Source of the DNA: Pseudomonas sp. J452
Lineage (GTDB): Bacteria; Pseudomonadota; Gammaproteobacteria; Pseudomonadales; Pseudomonadaceae
NCBI RefSeq assembly: GCF_024666525.1
Contig: NZ_CP088294.1
Location: 4,030,001 to 4,094,000 of the forward strand
Direction of reading: 5' to 3'
DNA length: 64,000 nt
Within the stretch, counting starts at the first letter, position 1. The number at the start of each line of letters is the position of its first letter. Of the stretch, positions 27,487 through 36,517 are shown one piece after another. Position numbers and translations under genes: made by a program. The notes beneath the pieces are model-generated. The model did no database searches, was not told the origin of the DNA, and was given only the letters and a program-made list of their open reading frames with translations.

Positions 27487-28557
27487 TCAGCTGGCGACCT
27501 GCAGGCCTCGCCGCGCACACTTGTTGGCATACATGGCTGCGTCCGCCTGGGTCAGCAAGTTATCCAGCCCAGCGCCGGGACTCAGCGAGGACTCGGCAAC
27601 CCCGAGGCTGACCGACAACTGCCGCCCCGTTTGCCGCTGAAAGGCCTTAAGCGCCGCCGCCAGTCGCTGCAGAACTTCCTCGCTGCTGACATAGTCACTG
27701 GTCAATACCACGAACTCGTCACCGCCCAGTCGCGCCAATACATCGGTACTGCGAAACACCGAGCGCAACACCTGCGCCGCATCGATCAACATGACATCGC
27801 CGGCGGCATGGCCATAGCGATCGTTGGTCTGTTTAAGGTAATCCAGATCGGCGTACAGCAGCAGGCAACGACTACGCCGGCGCTGGGCCGCTTCCAACTC
27901 GCGCTCGGCCAGCAGGAGAAAGCCGCGACGGTTATGCAGCCCGGTCAGCTCGTCGGTCAACGACAGCTGGCGCACCTCGGCCGCCATCCGCTCACGCTCA
28001 CGCACTTCGGCGTGCAGACGCCTGTTGGCTTCAGCCAGCTGCGCAGTGCGCTCTTCCACGCGCCGTTCCAGTTCGGCATAGACCTGCACATTCTCCATGG
28101 CTATCGATATGGAGTCAGCCAAGGCCTGCAGCAATTCGACCTGCTCCGCTGTTGCCCGGTAGCCACTGGCCCAATAGGCACCAATGGCACCAATCGGCTC
28201 GAGGGTACGGATAGGCACCATCACCAGGCTCTTGACGAAGGTCGGCCGATAAGCTGCGTGGGGTATGCGCTCATCCTGGTAGATATCAGGAATCACGGTG
28301 GCCTGGCGATTGAGCATGACCCAGCCACTGATGCATGCGCTCATGGGAAAGCGCTGCCCCTTCCACAGCGGCGAGATGGCGTCCTCGTCACGATAGAAAC
28401 AGCGATCGCCATCACGCAACACGAATGTAGCGCCATCGGCACCACTCAGCTCGCGTGCAGCATGGCGGACGATCTCCGCCACGCTGTCCACATCCCTTGC
28501 CATCGACAGCTCCTGCACCACCCGGATCAGATGTAGAGCATGGTTGTCAGCGGCCAT
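27487..28557 (-). CDS. GAF-GGDEF diguanylate cyclase
   Basis: Predicted to make cyclic di-GMP. A GAF sensor domain (about 15-155) is followed by a coiled coil (about 158-198) and a GGDEF domain (about 200-356). The active-site motif GGDEF is intact in LARLGGDEFVVL, and RSTD sits five residues before it as the product-inhibition site RxxD. No transmembrane segment, so a cytoplasmic signal is expected. Start at 28557 behind GAGG. Monocistronic and convergent with nth's neighbour; a palindrome at 28596 may be its operator. Confidence 0.9.
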   Translation of the reverse strand: MAADNHALHLIRVVQELSMARDVDSVAEIVRHAARELSGADGATFVLRDGDRCFYRDEDAISPLWKGQRFPMSACISGWVMLNRQATVIPDIYQDERIPHAAYRPTFVKSLVMVPIRTLEPIGAIGAYWASGYRATAEQVELLQALADSISIAMENVQVYAELERRVEERTAQLAEANRRLHAEVRERERMAAEVRQLSLTDELTGLHNRRGFLLLAERELEAAQRRRSRCLLLYADLDYLKQTNDRYGHAAGDVMLIDAAQVLRSVFRSTDVLARLGGDEFVVLTSDYVSSEEVLQRLAAALKAFQRQTGRQLSVSLGVAESSLSPGAGLDNLLTQADAAMYANKCARRGLQVAS

Positions 28558-28595
28558 GGCACACCTCGTTGAAACTACTGAAATGACTACCTTCC

Positions 28596-28615
28596 TTGTA
28601 AGCGATTACTTACAA
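28596..28615. promoter_or_regulatory. Palindrome upstream of the GGDEF gene
   Basis: TTGTAAG / CTTACAA separated by six bases, 40-60 bases before the GGDEF start. There is no T-run on either side, which argues against a terminator and for a protein-binding site. Confidence 0.35.
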
Positions 28616-28629
28616 AAGCATAGCAGCAA

Positions 28630-29022
28630 TCAATCGCTGCGTTTGGCCGACAACAGCTCGATCTTGTAGCCATCCGGGTCTTCGACAAAGGCCAGAATGC
28701 TGGTGCCGTGCTTCATCGGCCCCGGCTCACGGGTGATCTTGCCGCCACGCGAACGGATGTCCTCGCAGGCCTTGTACACATCAGCCACTTCCAGGGCGAT
28801 ATGGCCGTAGCCGGTGCCCAGCTCGTAGCTGTCCACGCCCCAGTTGTAGGTCAGCTCGATCACGCTGTTGTGCGCCTCGTCGCCATAGCCGACAAACGCC
28901 AGGGTGAACTGGCCGTCCGGGTAATCCTTGCGGCGCAGCAGAGTCATGCCCAGCACTTCGGTGTAGAAGGCGATGGACTTGTCCATGTCGCCGACGCGCA
29001 GCATGGTATGCAGCAGTCTCAT
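28630..29022 (-). CDS. gloA: Lactoylglutathione lyase (glyoxalase I)
   Basis: Converts the methylglyoxal-glutathione hemithioacetal to S-lactoylglutathione. The 130-aa protein matches the short, nickel-type bacterial enzymes. Metal ligands are expected in LLHTMLRV (His5), the Glu of [19 protein letters not shown] and YKIELL. The start at 29022 follows AGGAG at eight bases. Gene order gloA-argG-motY-pyrC matches P. aeruginosa PA3524-3527. Confidence 0.94.
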   Translation of the reverse strand: MRLLHTMLRVGDMDKSIAFYTEVLGMTLLRRKDYPDGQFTLAFVGYGDEAHNSVIELTYNWGVDSYELGTGYGHIALEVADVYKACEDIRSRGGKITREPGPMKHGTSILAFVEDPDGYKIELLSAKRSD

Positions 29023-29070
29023 TGAATATCTCCTCTTCGCAGCCCGTTGCTCAGGCCCTTGAATGCAAAA

Positions 29071-29089
29071 CCCCGGCTCGTGGCCGGGG
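29071..29089 (-). terminator. Terminator of argG
   Basis: CCCCGGC / GCCGGGG stem with a five-base loop. On the minus strand it is followed by TTTTGC. Confidence 0.75.
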
Positions 29090-29113
29090 TCCTGTGGCTT
29101 GCCTGGCAGCTTA

Positions 29114-30331
<1,218 letters not shown>

Positions 30332-30437
30332 GCCAATCAACTCCACGGGGTTGTACGGAAAACCCGCGATTCTACCGGCCGCGACCGGCGATTTACAGGG
30401 GCGCGACAGGCACTGGCGACAAAGCGACAGATTTATT

Positions 30438-30480
30438 TAGGGTCTGCTCCTGTTTCGCAGCAGCCGCAACGCAGCCAGGC
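30438..30480. repeat. Fragment of the mobile repeat found at 44320
   Basis: TAGGGTCTGCTCCTGTTTCG (30438-30457), followed by a short stretch ending GCAACGCAGCC, resembles the terminus of the element at 44320-44589 (which starts TAGGGTCTGTTCCCGTTTCG). Only one end is present, so this is probably a decayed copy between argG and motY. Confidence 0.55.
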
Positions 30481-30484
30481 GACC

Positions 30485-31426
30485 TCAGGAAGTGGCCGCA
30501 GGCTCGGCTGGCGGGCTAGGTTCCGCCGGCGCTGGAGCCGCCTCTTCAGCAGGCTCGGCGACCGGCTCGCGGGACAGGGTCATGGTCACCCGGCGGTTCT
30601 TCGCCCGGTTGCTTTCGCTGCTGTTCGGCACCAGCGGGTAACGTTCGCCGTGGAAGCGCACGACGATCTGCTCGGCCGGCACGCCATTGGCCTTGAGGTA
30701 CTCCTCCACGGCAATCGCCCTACGGCGCGAGGTATCGCGGTTGGTCAGGCGGTTACCGCTGTTGTCGGAGTGACCATCCAGCTCGATGCGATTGACACTG
30801 GGGTCGGCCTGGAGAAAGCCGAGGATGATCTCCAGCTTGGCCCGCCCCAGGTCATCGAGCACCGCACCGCCACCGGGGAAGCCGATCTGCGCCTTGCGAA
30901 TCTGGTCGAAATTGACCGGCAGCAGGCCGGCGGTGCACTTGAGGTAGTCGTTGTAGGCCTGGTTGAACTTGACCGGCAGCAGGCGCACATCGAGGCTGTC
31001 GCCGCCCGTGGTGGTGCGGTGCTTGACCAGCGGGCTGCGGCCTTCCATCAAGCCAGTGAGCAGGCGCCCGGCCTGCTCCTGGGAACTGTTGAACGGCACT
31101 TCGCCGGCCACCACGCTGACCGGACCGAGGTTGATATCGCCGCGCCCCGGTTGCCAGGGCGCAGCCGCAGCCAGCAAGGTGGCCGAGCCTGCTCCCAGCC
31201 AGCGCTCGCGGGTCTTCAGGCGGAATGTTGCCTGCTCGCCAGCGCGGCGGACGAACTCGCCAGTGCCAAAATCCGCGATCGACTGCGACAGCCGGCATTC
31301 GAACTTGTCGCCCTCGACTTTCCACTCCACCTTTTCCATGCGCGTCTGGAAAGTGATGGCCGCAGCAGGCTGGCCCAAGGATAGGCAGGCCAGCACGCTC
31401 AGCAGGGTCAGATAGGGTTGGCGCAC
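30485..31426 (-). CDS. motY: Flagellar motor protein MotY (OmpA-family)
   Basis: Periplasmic T-ring protein that helps anchor polar flagellar stators. Residues 1-25 are a signal peptide (SVLACLSLGQPAAA). The N-terminal MotY domain runs to about 190 and an OmpA-like peptidoglycan-binding domain follows (IELDGHSDNSGNRLTNRDTS, then NRAKNRRVTM). An alanine/proline tail ends it. The start is uncertain: the GTG at 31426, with GGAG six bases upstream, is used here; an ATG at 31453 would add nine residues. It lies beside argG and divergent from pyrC, as in P. aeruginosa. Confidence 0.88.
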   Translation of the reverse strand: MRQPYLTLLSVLACLSLGQPAAAITFQTRMEKVEWKVEGDKFECRLSQSIADFGTGEFVRRAGEQATFRLKTRERWLGAGSATLLAAAAPWQPGRGDINLGPVSVVAGEVPFNSSQEQAGRLLTGLMEGRSPLVKHRTTTGGDSLDVRLLPVKFNQAYNDYLKCTAGLLPVNFDQIRKAQIGFPGGGAVLDDLGRAKLEIILGFLQADPSVNRIELDGHSDNSGNRLTNRDTSRRRAIAVEEYLKANGVPAEQIVVRFHGERYPLVPNSSESNRAKNRRVTMTLSREPVAEPAEEAAPAPAEPSPPAEPAATS

Positions 31427-31554
31427 GACAGGCTCCACACGGAGAAACGGCATTCCCCTGAAGTATCGGTCAGCCTCGGGAAAACTTGATAGCCGTGCCG
31501 GCGAAGAGCATTTCCGGTAGCATGCCAGCACGTTTTACCCGCCTGGAAACCTCC

Positions 31555-32601
31555 ATGTCCGACCGCATTACCCTGCTGCGCCCTGACGATTGGCACATTC
31601 ACCTGCGCGACGGCGCTGTACTGCCGCACACCGTTGCCGACGTGGCGCGCACCTTTGCCCGCGCCATCATCATGCCCAACCTGGTACCCCCGGTACGCAA
31701 CACCGCCGAGGCCGATGGCTACCGCCAGCGCATCCTCGCCGCCCGCCCCGCCGGCAGCCAGTTCCAGCCCTTGATGGTGCTCTACCTCACCGACAACACT
31801 TCAGCCGAAGACGTGCGCAGCGCCAAAGCCAGTGGCTTCGTGCATGCCGCCAAGCTCTACCCGGCCGGTGCCACCACCAACTCCGATTCCGGCGTAACCA
31901 GCATCGACAAGATCTTCCCGGCGCTGGAAGCCATGGCCGAAGTCGGCCTGCCGCTGCTGGTGCATGGCGAAGTGACCCGTGCCGAGGTCGACGTGTTCGA
32001 CCGCGAAAAGCGCTTCATCGATGAGCACCTGGTGCGCGTGGTCGAGCGCTTCCCCAGCCTGAAAGTCGTCTTCGAGCACATCACCACCAGCGACGCCGTG
32101 CAGTTCGTCAACGCAGCGTCGAGCAAGGTCGGCGCGACTATCACCGCCCACCACCTGCTGTACAACCGCAACCACATGCTGGTCGGCGGCATCCGTCCGC
32201 ACTTCTATTGCCTGCCGATTCTCAAGCGCAATACCCATCAGGAAGCCCTGCTGGATGCCGCCACCAGCGGCAGCGCCAAGTTCTTCCTCGGCACCGACTC
32301 GGCGCCGCACGCCAAGCATGCCAAGGAAGCCGCCTGCGGCTGTGCCGGCTGCTACACCGCCTACGCCGCCATCGAGCTGTATGCCGAGGCCTTCGAGCAG
32401 CGCAACGCGCTGGACAAGCTGGAGGGCTTCGCCAGCCACTTCGGCCCCGACTTCTACAACCTGCCGCGCAACACCGACCGCATCACCCTGGTGCGTGAAG
32501 AGTGGACCGCCCCGGCCAGCCTGCCGCTGGGCGAGCAAACCGTAATCCCCCTGCGCGCCGGTGAGAACCTGCGCTGGCGCCTGCTGGAGAACCCCGCGTG
32601 A
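31555..32601 (+). CDS. pyrC: Dihydroorotase
   Basis: Cyclises carbamoyl aspartate in pyrimidine synthesis. The 348-aa class II enzyme starts [20 protein letters not shown], whose HIHLRDG holds two metal-binding histidines. The carboxylated lysine is expected in [14 protein letters not shown], further histidines in LVHGEV and VFEHIT, and the catalytic Asp in LGTDSAPH. Four bases overlap rnt, which starts GTG. Confidence 0.96.
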   Translation: MSDRITLLRPDDWHIHLRDGAVLPHTVADVARTFARAIIMPNLVPPVRNTAEADGYRQRILAARPAGSQFQPLMVLYLTDNTSAEDVRSAKASGFVHAAKLYPAGATTNSDSGVTSIDKIFPALEAMAEVGLPLLVHGEVTRAEVDVFDREKRFIDEHLVRVVERFPSLKVVFEHITTSDAVQFVNAASSKVGATITAHHLLYNRNHMLVGGIRPHFYCLPILKRNTHQEALLDAATSGSAKFFLGTDSAPHAKHAKEAACGCAGCYTAYAAIELYAEAFEQRNALDKLEGFASHFGPDFYNLPRNTDRITLVREEWTAPASLPLGEQTVIPLRAGENLRWRLLENPA

Positions 32602-33272
32602 GCGAAGAACATTTCGACGACGAACTCGACGGCAGCCTGCCCTCAGGCCCGCGCCACCCGATGGCGGCGCGCTTTCGCGGCTACCTGCCGGTAGTGGTGG
32701 ATGTCGAGACCGGCGGCTTCAACTGTGCCACCGACGCCCTCTTGGAGATCGCTGCGACCACCATCGCCATGGATGAAGGTGGTTTCGTCTATCCGGACCA
32801 CACCCACTTCTTCCGCATCGAGCCGTTCGCCGGCGCCAACATCGAGCAGGCGGCGCTGGAGTTCACCGGCATCAAGCTGGACCACCCGCTGCGCATGGCG
32901 GTGAGCGAAGAGCACGCGCTGGGTGAAATCTTCAAGGGCCTGCGCAAGTCGATCAAGGCCAATGGCTGCAAGCGCGCCATCCTGGTCGGCCACAACAGCA
33001 GCTTCGACCTCGGCTTCCTGAATGCCGCCGTGGCCCGTTGCGAGATCAAGCGCAACCCGTTCCACCCCTTCTCCAGCTTCGACACCGCCACCCTGGCTGG
33101 CCTCGCCTACGGCCAGACCGTGCTGGCCAAGGCCTGCCAGACTGCCGGCATAGCCTTCGACGGCAAGGAAGCGCACTCCGCGCGCTACGACACCGAGAAG
33201 ACGGCCGAGCTGTTCTGCGGCATCGTCAACCGCTGGAAGGAAATGGGCGGCTGGGACGAATTCGACCACTAA
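32598..33272 (+). CDS. rnt: Ribonuclease T
   Basis: DEDDh exoribonuclease that trims tRNA CCA ends and matures 5S/23S rRNA 3' ends. 224 aa, with motif [10 protein letters not shown] (Asp35, Glu37), motif [12 protein letters not shown], and motif [13 protein letters not shown]. Translationally coupled to pyrC (GTG within the overlap). A terminator follows. Confidence 0.95.
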   Translation: MSEEHFDDELDGSLPSGPRHPMAARFRGYLPVVVDVETGGFNCATDALLEIAATTIAMDEGGFVYPDHTHFFRIEPFAGANIEQAALEFTGIKLDHPLRMAVSEEHALGEIFKGLRKSIKANGCKRAILVGHNSSFDLGFLNAAVARCEIKRNPFHPFSSFDTATLAGLAYGQTVLAKACQTAGIAFDGKEAHSARYDTEKTAELFCGIVNRWKEMGGWDEFDH

Positions 33273-33296
33273 TCCCGTGCAGCCACAAAAGCAAAA

Positions 33297-33312
33297 CCCG
33301 GCCCAGGCCGGG
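33297..33312 (+). terminator. Terminator of pyrC-rnt
   Basis: CCCGGC / GCCGGG stem, CCAG loop, then TTTTTT; flanked by AAAA on the left. Confidence 0.9.
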
Positions 33313-33405
33313 TTTTTTGTGCCTATTGCAAAGCTGGATTAAAGGTTCGCAGCACTCCAACCCTGGTCGGCATCGATCAGACGGGAAAAGCTAACGCAAA
33401 GTTTT

Positions 33406-33424
33406 GACAAGCATTCTCATTAAC
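33406..33424 (+). promoter_or_regulatory. Probable Fur box before bfd
   Basis: GACAAGCATTCTCATTAAC matches 13 of 19 positions of the Fur consensus and lies about 50 bases before bfd. A second CATTCTCAT stands at 33451. Iron-repressed bfd expression is well known in Pseudomonas. Confidence 0.65.
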
Positions 33425-33471
33425 ATTAGTATCCCCTGCCAACAGCAACCCATTCTCATCCGAGCCTGCCC

Positions 33472-33690
33472 ATGTACGTTTGCCTCTGCCAAGGTGTTAC
33501 CGACGGTCAAATCCGCGATGCCATCTATGAAGGCTGCTGCAGCTACCGCGACGTTCGCGAAACCCTGGGCGTTGCCAGCCAGTGCGGCAAATGTGCCTGC
33601 CTGGCCAAGCAGGTGGTGCGCGAGACCCTGAGCGAAGTGCAGAGCAGCCAGGCTGGCCTCGCCTACCCGGCCAGCTTCGTCGCCGCCTGA
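33472..33690 (+). CDS. bfd: Bacterioferritin-associated ferredoxin
   Basis: Seventy-two-residue [2Fe-2S] protein that reduces bacterioferritin to release stored iron. The four ligands are Cys4 and Cys6 (MYVCLCQGVTD) and Cys38 and Cys41 (SQCGKCACLAK), with the conserved CQGVTDGQIR start. It stands alone between a Fur-like box and a strong terminator. No bacterioferritin gene is adjacent. Confidence 0.94.
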   Translation: MYVCLCQGVTDGQIRDAIYEGCCSYRDVRETLGVASQCGKCACLAKQVVRETLSEVQSSQAGLAYPASFVAA

Positions 33691-33712
33691 GTCCTTGCTC
33701 CCGGTCAAACAA

Positions 33713-33730
33713 AGGATGCTTCGGCATCCT
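33713..33730 (+). terminator. Terminator of bfd
   Basis: AGGATGC / GCATCCT stem closed by a TTCG tetraloop and followed by TTTTTATT. Confidence 0.9.
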
Positions 33731-33828
33731 TTTTTATTGCCTCCACTTGCAGCCAGCATTGCTCAGCCAGTAGCGTAAAGCCCGAGCCGTTATTGCGGTT
33801 TTACTGCTGACACACTGGGAGTTGTTCG

Positions 33829-34038
33829 ATGAAACACTGGATTCTGATTCTGTTCTGCGCAGTTGGCCTGGCTGGTTGCTCCAGCGAATACATCATCACC
33901 ACCACCGACGGACAGATGCTCACCAGCGATGGCAAACCGGAACTGGACCGCGACACCGGCATGCTCGAATTCGAAGACAGCGAAGGCCGCAAGCAGCAGA
34001 TTCCGCAGGATCATGTGAAGCAGATGATGGAACGTTAA
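33829..34038 (+). CDS. YgdI/YgdR-type small lipoprotein
   Basis: A 69-aa precursor with lipobox GLAGC (Cys17 lipidated) and the YgdI/YgdR (DUF903) core YIITTTDGQMLTSDGKPELD followed by a charged beta-strand region and a QQIPQDHVKQM end. Function of the family is unknown; members are abundant outer-membrane lipoproteins. A mobile repeat begins immediately after its stop codon. Confidence 0.88.
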   Translation: MKHWILILFCAVGLAGCSSEYIITTTDGQMLTSDGKPELDRDTGMLEFEDSEGRKQQIPQDHVKQMMER

Positions 34039-34317
34039 GAACCTGCCTACGATCTCTTGATCGTCGGCCATGCTGCGTTGCAACGCAGTAACAGCCGCAG
34101 GTTGGTCAATTGGGCTCGGAAAGCCGCTTGCGGCTAACGCGCTTCAGCGCGGCCCGAAGGGCGAGTGCAACGAGTACTGCTCATTTACAACTCGTAAACT
34201 CCGCGCCCTCGCCCAATTGATTCGCTGGCGCTTACCCTTCGGGCCAGCCTGCGGCTGTTACTCCCGGTGGTCGTTGCGCCTTGCCTGGCTCTAGCTCAAA
34301 AGATCTTAGGCAGCTTC
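34039..34317. mobile_element. Structured mobile repeat, copy A (279 bp, non-coding)
   Basis: Ends are imperfect inverted repeats (19 of 22 match; left starts GAACCTGCCTACGATCTC). Nested inside are perfect inverted pairs GTAACAGCCGCAGG at 34088-34101 / 34248-34261 and CAATTGGGC at 34107-34115 / 34211-34219. The apex at 34183-34199, read on the minus strand, is GTTTACGAGTTGTAAAT. No coding potential. The apex resembles the inner hairpins of the elements at 44320, 52146 and 57749. It begins at the base after the upstream stop codon. Confidence 0.75.
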
Positions 34318-34340
34318 TACCCCACCCCACTGCCCCACCA

Positions 34341-34360
34341 AACCCCGCTCCGGCGGGGTT
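34341..34360 (+). terminator. Terminator downstream of copy A
   Basis: AACCCCGC / GCGGGGTT stem with a TCCG loop, followed by TTGTTTTT. It isolates the nasS promoter from upstream transcription. Confidence 0.85.
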
Positions 34361-34383
34361 TTGTTTTTCTGCCGCGCTACTGC

Positions 34384-34399
34384 TGGCATATCGCTTGCT
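34384..34399 (+). promoter_or_regulatory. Sigma-54 promoter of nasS
   Basis: TGGCATATCGCTTGCT: GG and GC are separated by ten bases as in the -24/-12 consensus. It lies directly before the attenuator leader, which fits nitrogen control of the nasS-nasT unit. Confidence 0.75.
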
Positions 34400-34421
34400 A
34401 GAACGAAACCAGCAGAACTTT

Positions 34422-34501
34422 CTCCAACGGCGGAGTCAGTTCATAGACAATGGCGTCGTTTCTGGTTACCACCCCGTGGTAGCTGGGGCGACGCCTTTTT
34501 T
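34422..34501 (+). promoter_or_regulatory. ANTAR-type attenuator leader before nasS
   Basis: Two hairpins with six-base loops: CTCC-AACGGC-GGAG (34422-34435) and GAC-AATGGC-GTC (34446-34457). Both loops have A at position 1 and G at position 4, the signature recognised by ANTAR antiterminators. The second overlaps the left arm of a terminator (GGCGTCG 34452-34458 / CGACGCC 34489-34495, then six T). Binding of NasT should hold the second hairpin and prevent termination. The second hairpin has only a three-pair stem, so it is weak. Confidence 0.75.
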
Positions 34502-34523
34502 GTTCAACGGCGGAACAACGTAC

Positions 34524-35738
34524 ATGAGCGAAATCGAAAGCACCCGTAACGACAGCCTGGCCTGGGTCGCAGGCTCCGATGCACCGGAAAAGAGCGTGCT
34601 GGATCTGGGCTTCATGGCCCTGACCGACTCCGCCTCGCTGATCGTCGCAGCCACTCAGGGCTTCGCCCAGCCTTATGGATTGACCCTCAACCTGCAGCGC
34701 CAGGCCTCCTGGGCCACCCTGCGCGACAAGCTGCTGTCCGGCGAACTGGACGCCGCTCAGGCGCTGTACGGCCAGGTCTACGGCATTCACCTGGGCCTCA
34801 GCGGCCCGGCCACCGACATGGCCATCCTCATGGGCCTGTGCCAGAACGGCCAGGCGATCAACCTCTCCGAACCGCTCAAGCAGGCCGGCGTGACCAGTGC
34901 CGAGGCGCTGGCTACACGCGTGCGTCAAAGCGGTGCAAAACTGACCTTCGCCCAGACCTTCCCCACCGGCACCCATGCCATGTGGCTGAACTACTGGCTC
35001 GCCAGCCAGGGCATCCACCCCCTGGAAGACGTCAACAGCGTGGTGGTGCCGCCTTCGCAAATGGTCACCCACCTCAAGGCGTCGCGTATCGATGGCTTCT
35101 GTGCCGGCGGCCCCTGGGGCGCCCTGGCCGTGGACGAAGACCAGGGCTTCACCCTGGCCACCAGCCAGATGATCTGGGCCAACCACCCGGAAAAAGTGCT
35201 AGGCGTCACCCGTGAGTTCGTCGAGCAGTACCCCAACACCGCCCGCGCCCTGACCATGGCGGTCCTGGAAGCCAGCCGTTTCATCGATGAGAATGAAGAG
35301 AACAAACGCAGCACCGCGCAACTGATCAGCAGCAGCGAATACGTCGACGCGCCGCTGTCGGCCATCGAGCCGCGCTTCCTTGGCCAGTATCAAGACGGTC
35401 TAGGTCATGCCTGGCTGGACGCCCATCCGCTGCGTTTCTTCGCCGAAGGTGAAGTGACCATGCCCTGGCTGTCCGATGGCATGTGGTTCATGACCCAGTT
35501 CCGCCGCTGGGGCCTGCTCAAGGACGACCCGGACTACCTGGGTGTCGCCCGACAGATCCACCAGCTCGATCTCTACCGCCAGGCTGCCGAAGCGCTGGGC
35601 ATCGCCGTACCCAACAACCCGATGCGCAGGGCCACGCTGCTCGATGGCAAGGTCTGGGATGGCAGCGATCCGGCCGCCTACGCCAGCAGCTTTGCCATTC
35701 ACGCGCGCAGCGGCCTTGCCGCGCCCATCGCCCTGTAA
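34524..35738 (+). CDS. nasS: Nitrate/nitrite-sensing protein NasS (NrtA-like, cytoplasmic)
   Basis: 404 aa and similar along its length to the periplasmic NrtA at 40581 (for example AGSDAPEKSVLDLGFMALTD against AGSDAPEKAVLNIGFIPLTD), but without an export signal. That is the mark of NasS, which binds nitrate or nitrite in the cytoplasm and otherwise sequesters NasT. The ATG at 34524 follows the leader terminator; upstream in-frame codons belong to that leader. nasT follows after 21 bases. Leader and promoter suggest the pair regulates its own synthesis. Confidence 0.88.
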   Translation: MSEIESTRNDSLAWVAGSDAPEKSVLDLGFMALTDSASLIVAATQGFAQPYGLTLNLQRQASWATLRDKLLSGELDAAQALYGQVYGIHLGLSGPATDMAILMGLCQNGQAINLSEPLKQAGVTSAEALATRVRQSGAKLTFAQTFPTGTHAMWLNYWLASQGIHPLEDVNSVVVPPSQMVTHLKASRIDGFCAGGPWGALAVDEDQGFTLATSQMIWANHPEKVLGVTREFVEQYPNTARALTMAVLEASRFIDENEENKRSTAQLISSSEYVDAPLSAIEPRFLGQYQDGLGHAWLDAHPLRFFAEGEVTMPWLSDGMWFMTQFRRWGLLKDDPDYLGVARQIHQLDLYRQAAEALGIAVPNNPMRRATLLDGKVWDGSDPAAYASSFAIHARSGLAAPIAL

Positions 35739-35759
35739 CACTGCGAGACGAACGCCAAC

Positions 35760-36338
35760 ATGCTACGAATTCTGCTGATCAACGACACCCCGAAGAAGGT
35801 CGGACGCCTGAAGAGCGCACTGATCGAGGCGGGCTTCGAGGTCATCGACGAGTCGGGGCTGACCATCGACCTGCCCGAGCGCGTCGAGGCCGTACGCCCC
35901 GACGTGGTACTGATCGATACCGAGTCTCCCGGCCGCGACGTGATGGAACAGGTGGTTCTCGTCACCCGCGACCAGCCACGCCCGATCGTCATGTTCACCG
36001 ACGAGCACGACCCCAGCGTGATGCGCCAGGCCATCCAGTCCGGCGTCAGCGCCTACATCGTCGAAGGCATCCATGCCCAGCGCCTGCAACCGATCCTCGA
36101 CGTGGCCATGGCCCGCTTCGAGAGCGACCAGGCCCTGCGCGCGCAACTGGTGGCGCGTGACGAGCAACTGGCCGAACGCAAGCGCATCGAACTGGCCAAG
36201 GGCCTGCTGATGAAGATGAAGAGCTGCAACGAGGAAGACGCCTACACCCTGATGCGTCGCCAGGCCATGAGCCGTCAGCAGAAGCTGATCCAGGTGGCCG
36301 AACAGATCATCGCCATGCACGATATGCTGGGTAACTGA
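35760..36338 (+). CDS. nasT: ANTAR-domain antiterminator NasT
   Basis: 192 aa: a receiver-like domain (1-120) and a C-terminal ANTAR RNA-binding domain (about 130-190: IELAKGLLMKMKSCNEEDAY, then LMRRQAMSRQQKLIQVAEQI). The receiver retains an Asp in VVLIDTES, but the acidic pocket reads LINDT and the conserved Lys region reads VEGI, so phosphorylation is unlikely. Control is instead through NasS binding. Its RNA targets are visible in the leaders at 34422 and 40467. Confidence 0.92.
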   Translation: MLRILLINDTPKKVGRLKSALIEAGFEVIDESGLTIDLPERVEAVRPDVVLIDTESPGRDVMEQVVLVTRDQPRPIVMFTDEHDPSVMRQAIQSGVSAYIVEGIHAQRLQPILDVAMARFESDQALRAQLVARDEQLAERKRIELAKGLLMKMKSCNEEDAYTLMRRQAMSRQQKLIQVAEQIIAMHDMLGN

Positions 36339-36517
36339 CTCAAGCAGCGGCGCCCGGCCCACGGGCGCCATAACTGTACCGGTCAATCTTGCCCTGTTAC
36401 CCCATCCGTACCGAAGCAGCCGTCAACTGTACGGCTCACTTCCCCTAACTGTGTATCTGCGCTGGCAAGCCGCGACTGGCTAAGGTGAAGGCATCCCCGC
36501 CCACCGCCGAGAACGCC

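Noticed and set aside
36349..36369. GC hairpin after nasT as a terminator
   Set aside because: The eight-pair stem is real, but there is no T-run or other support, so it was not listed as a terminator.
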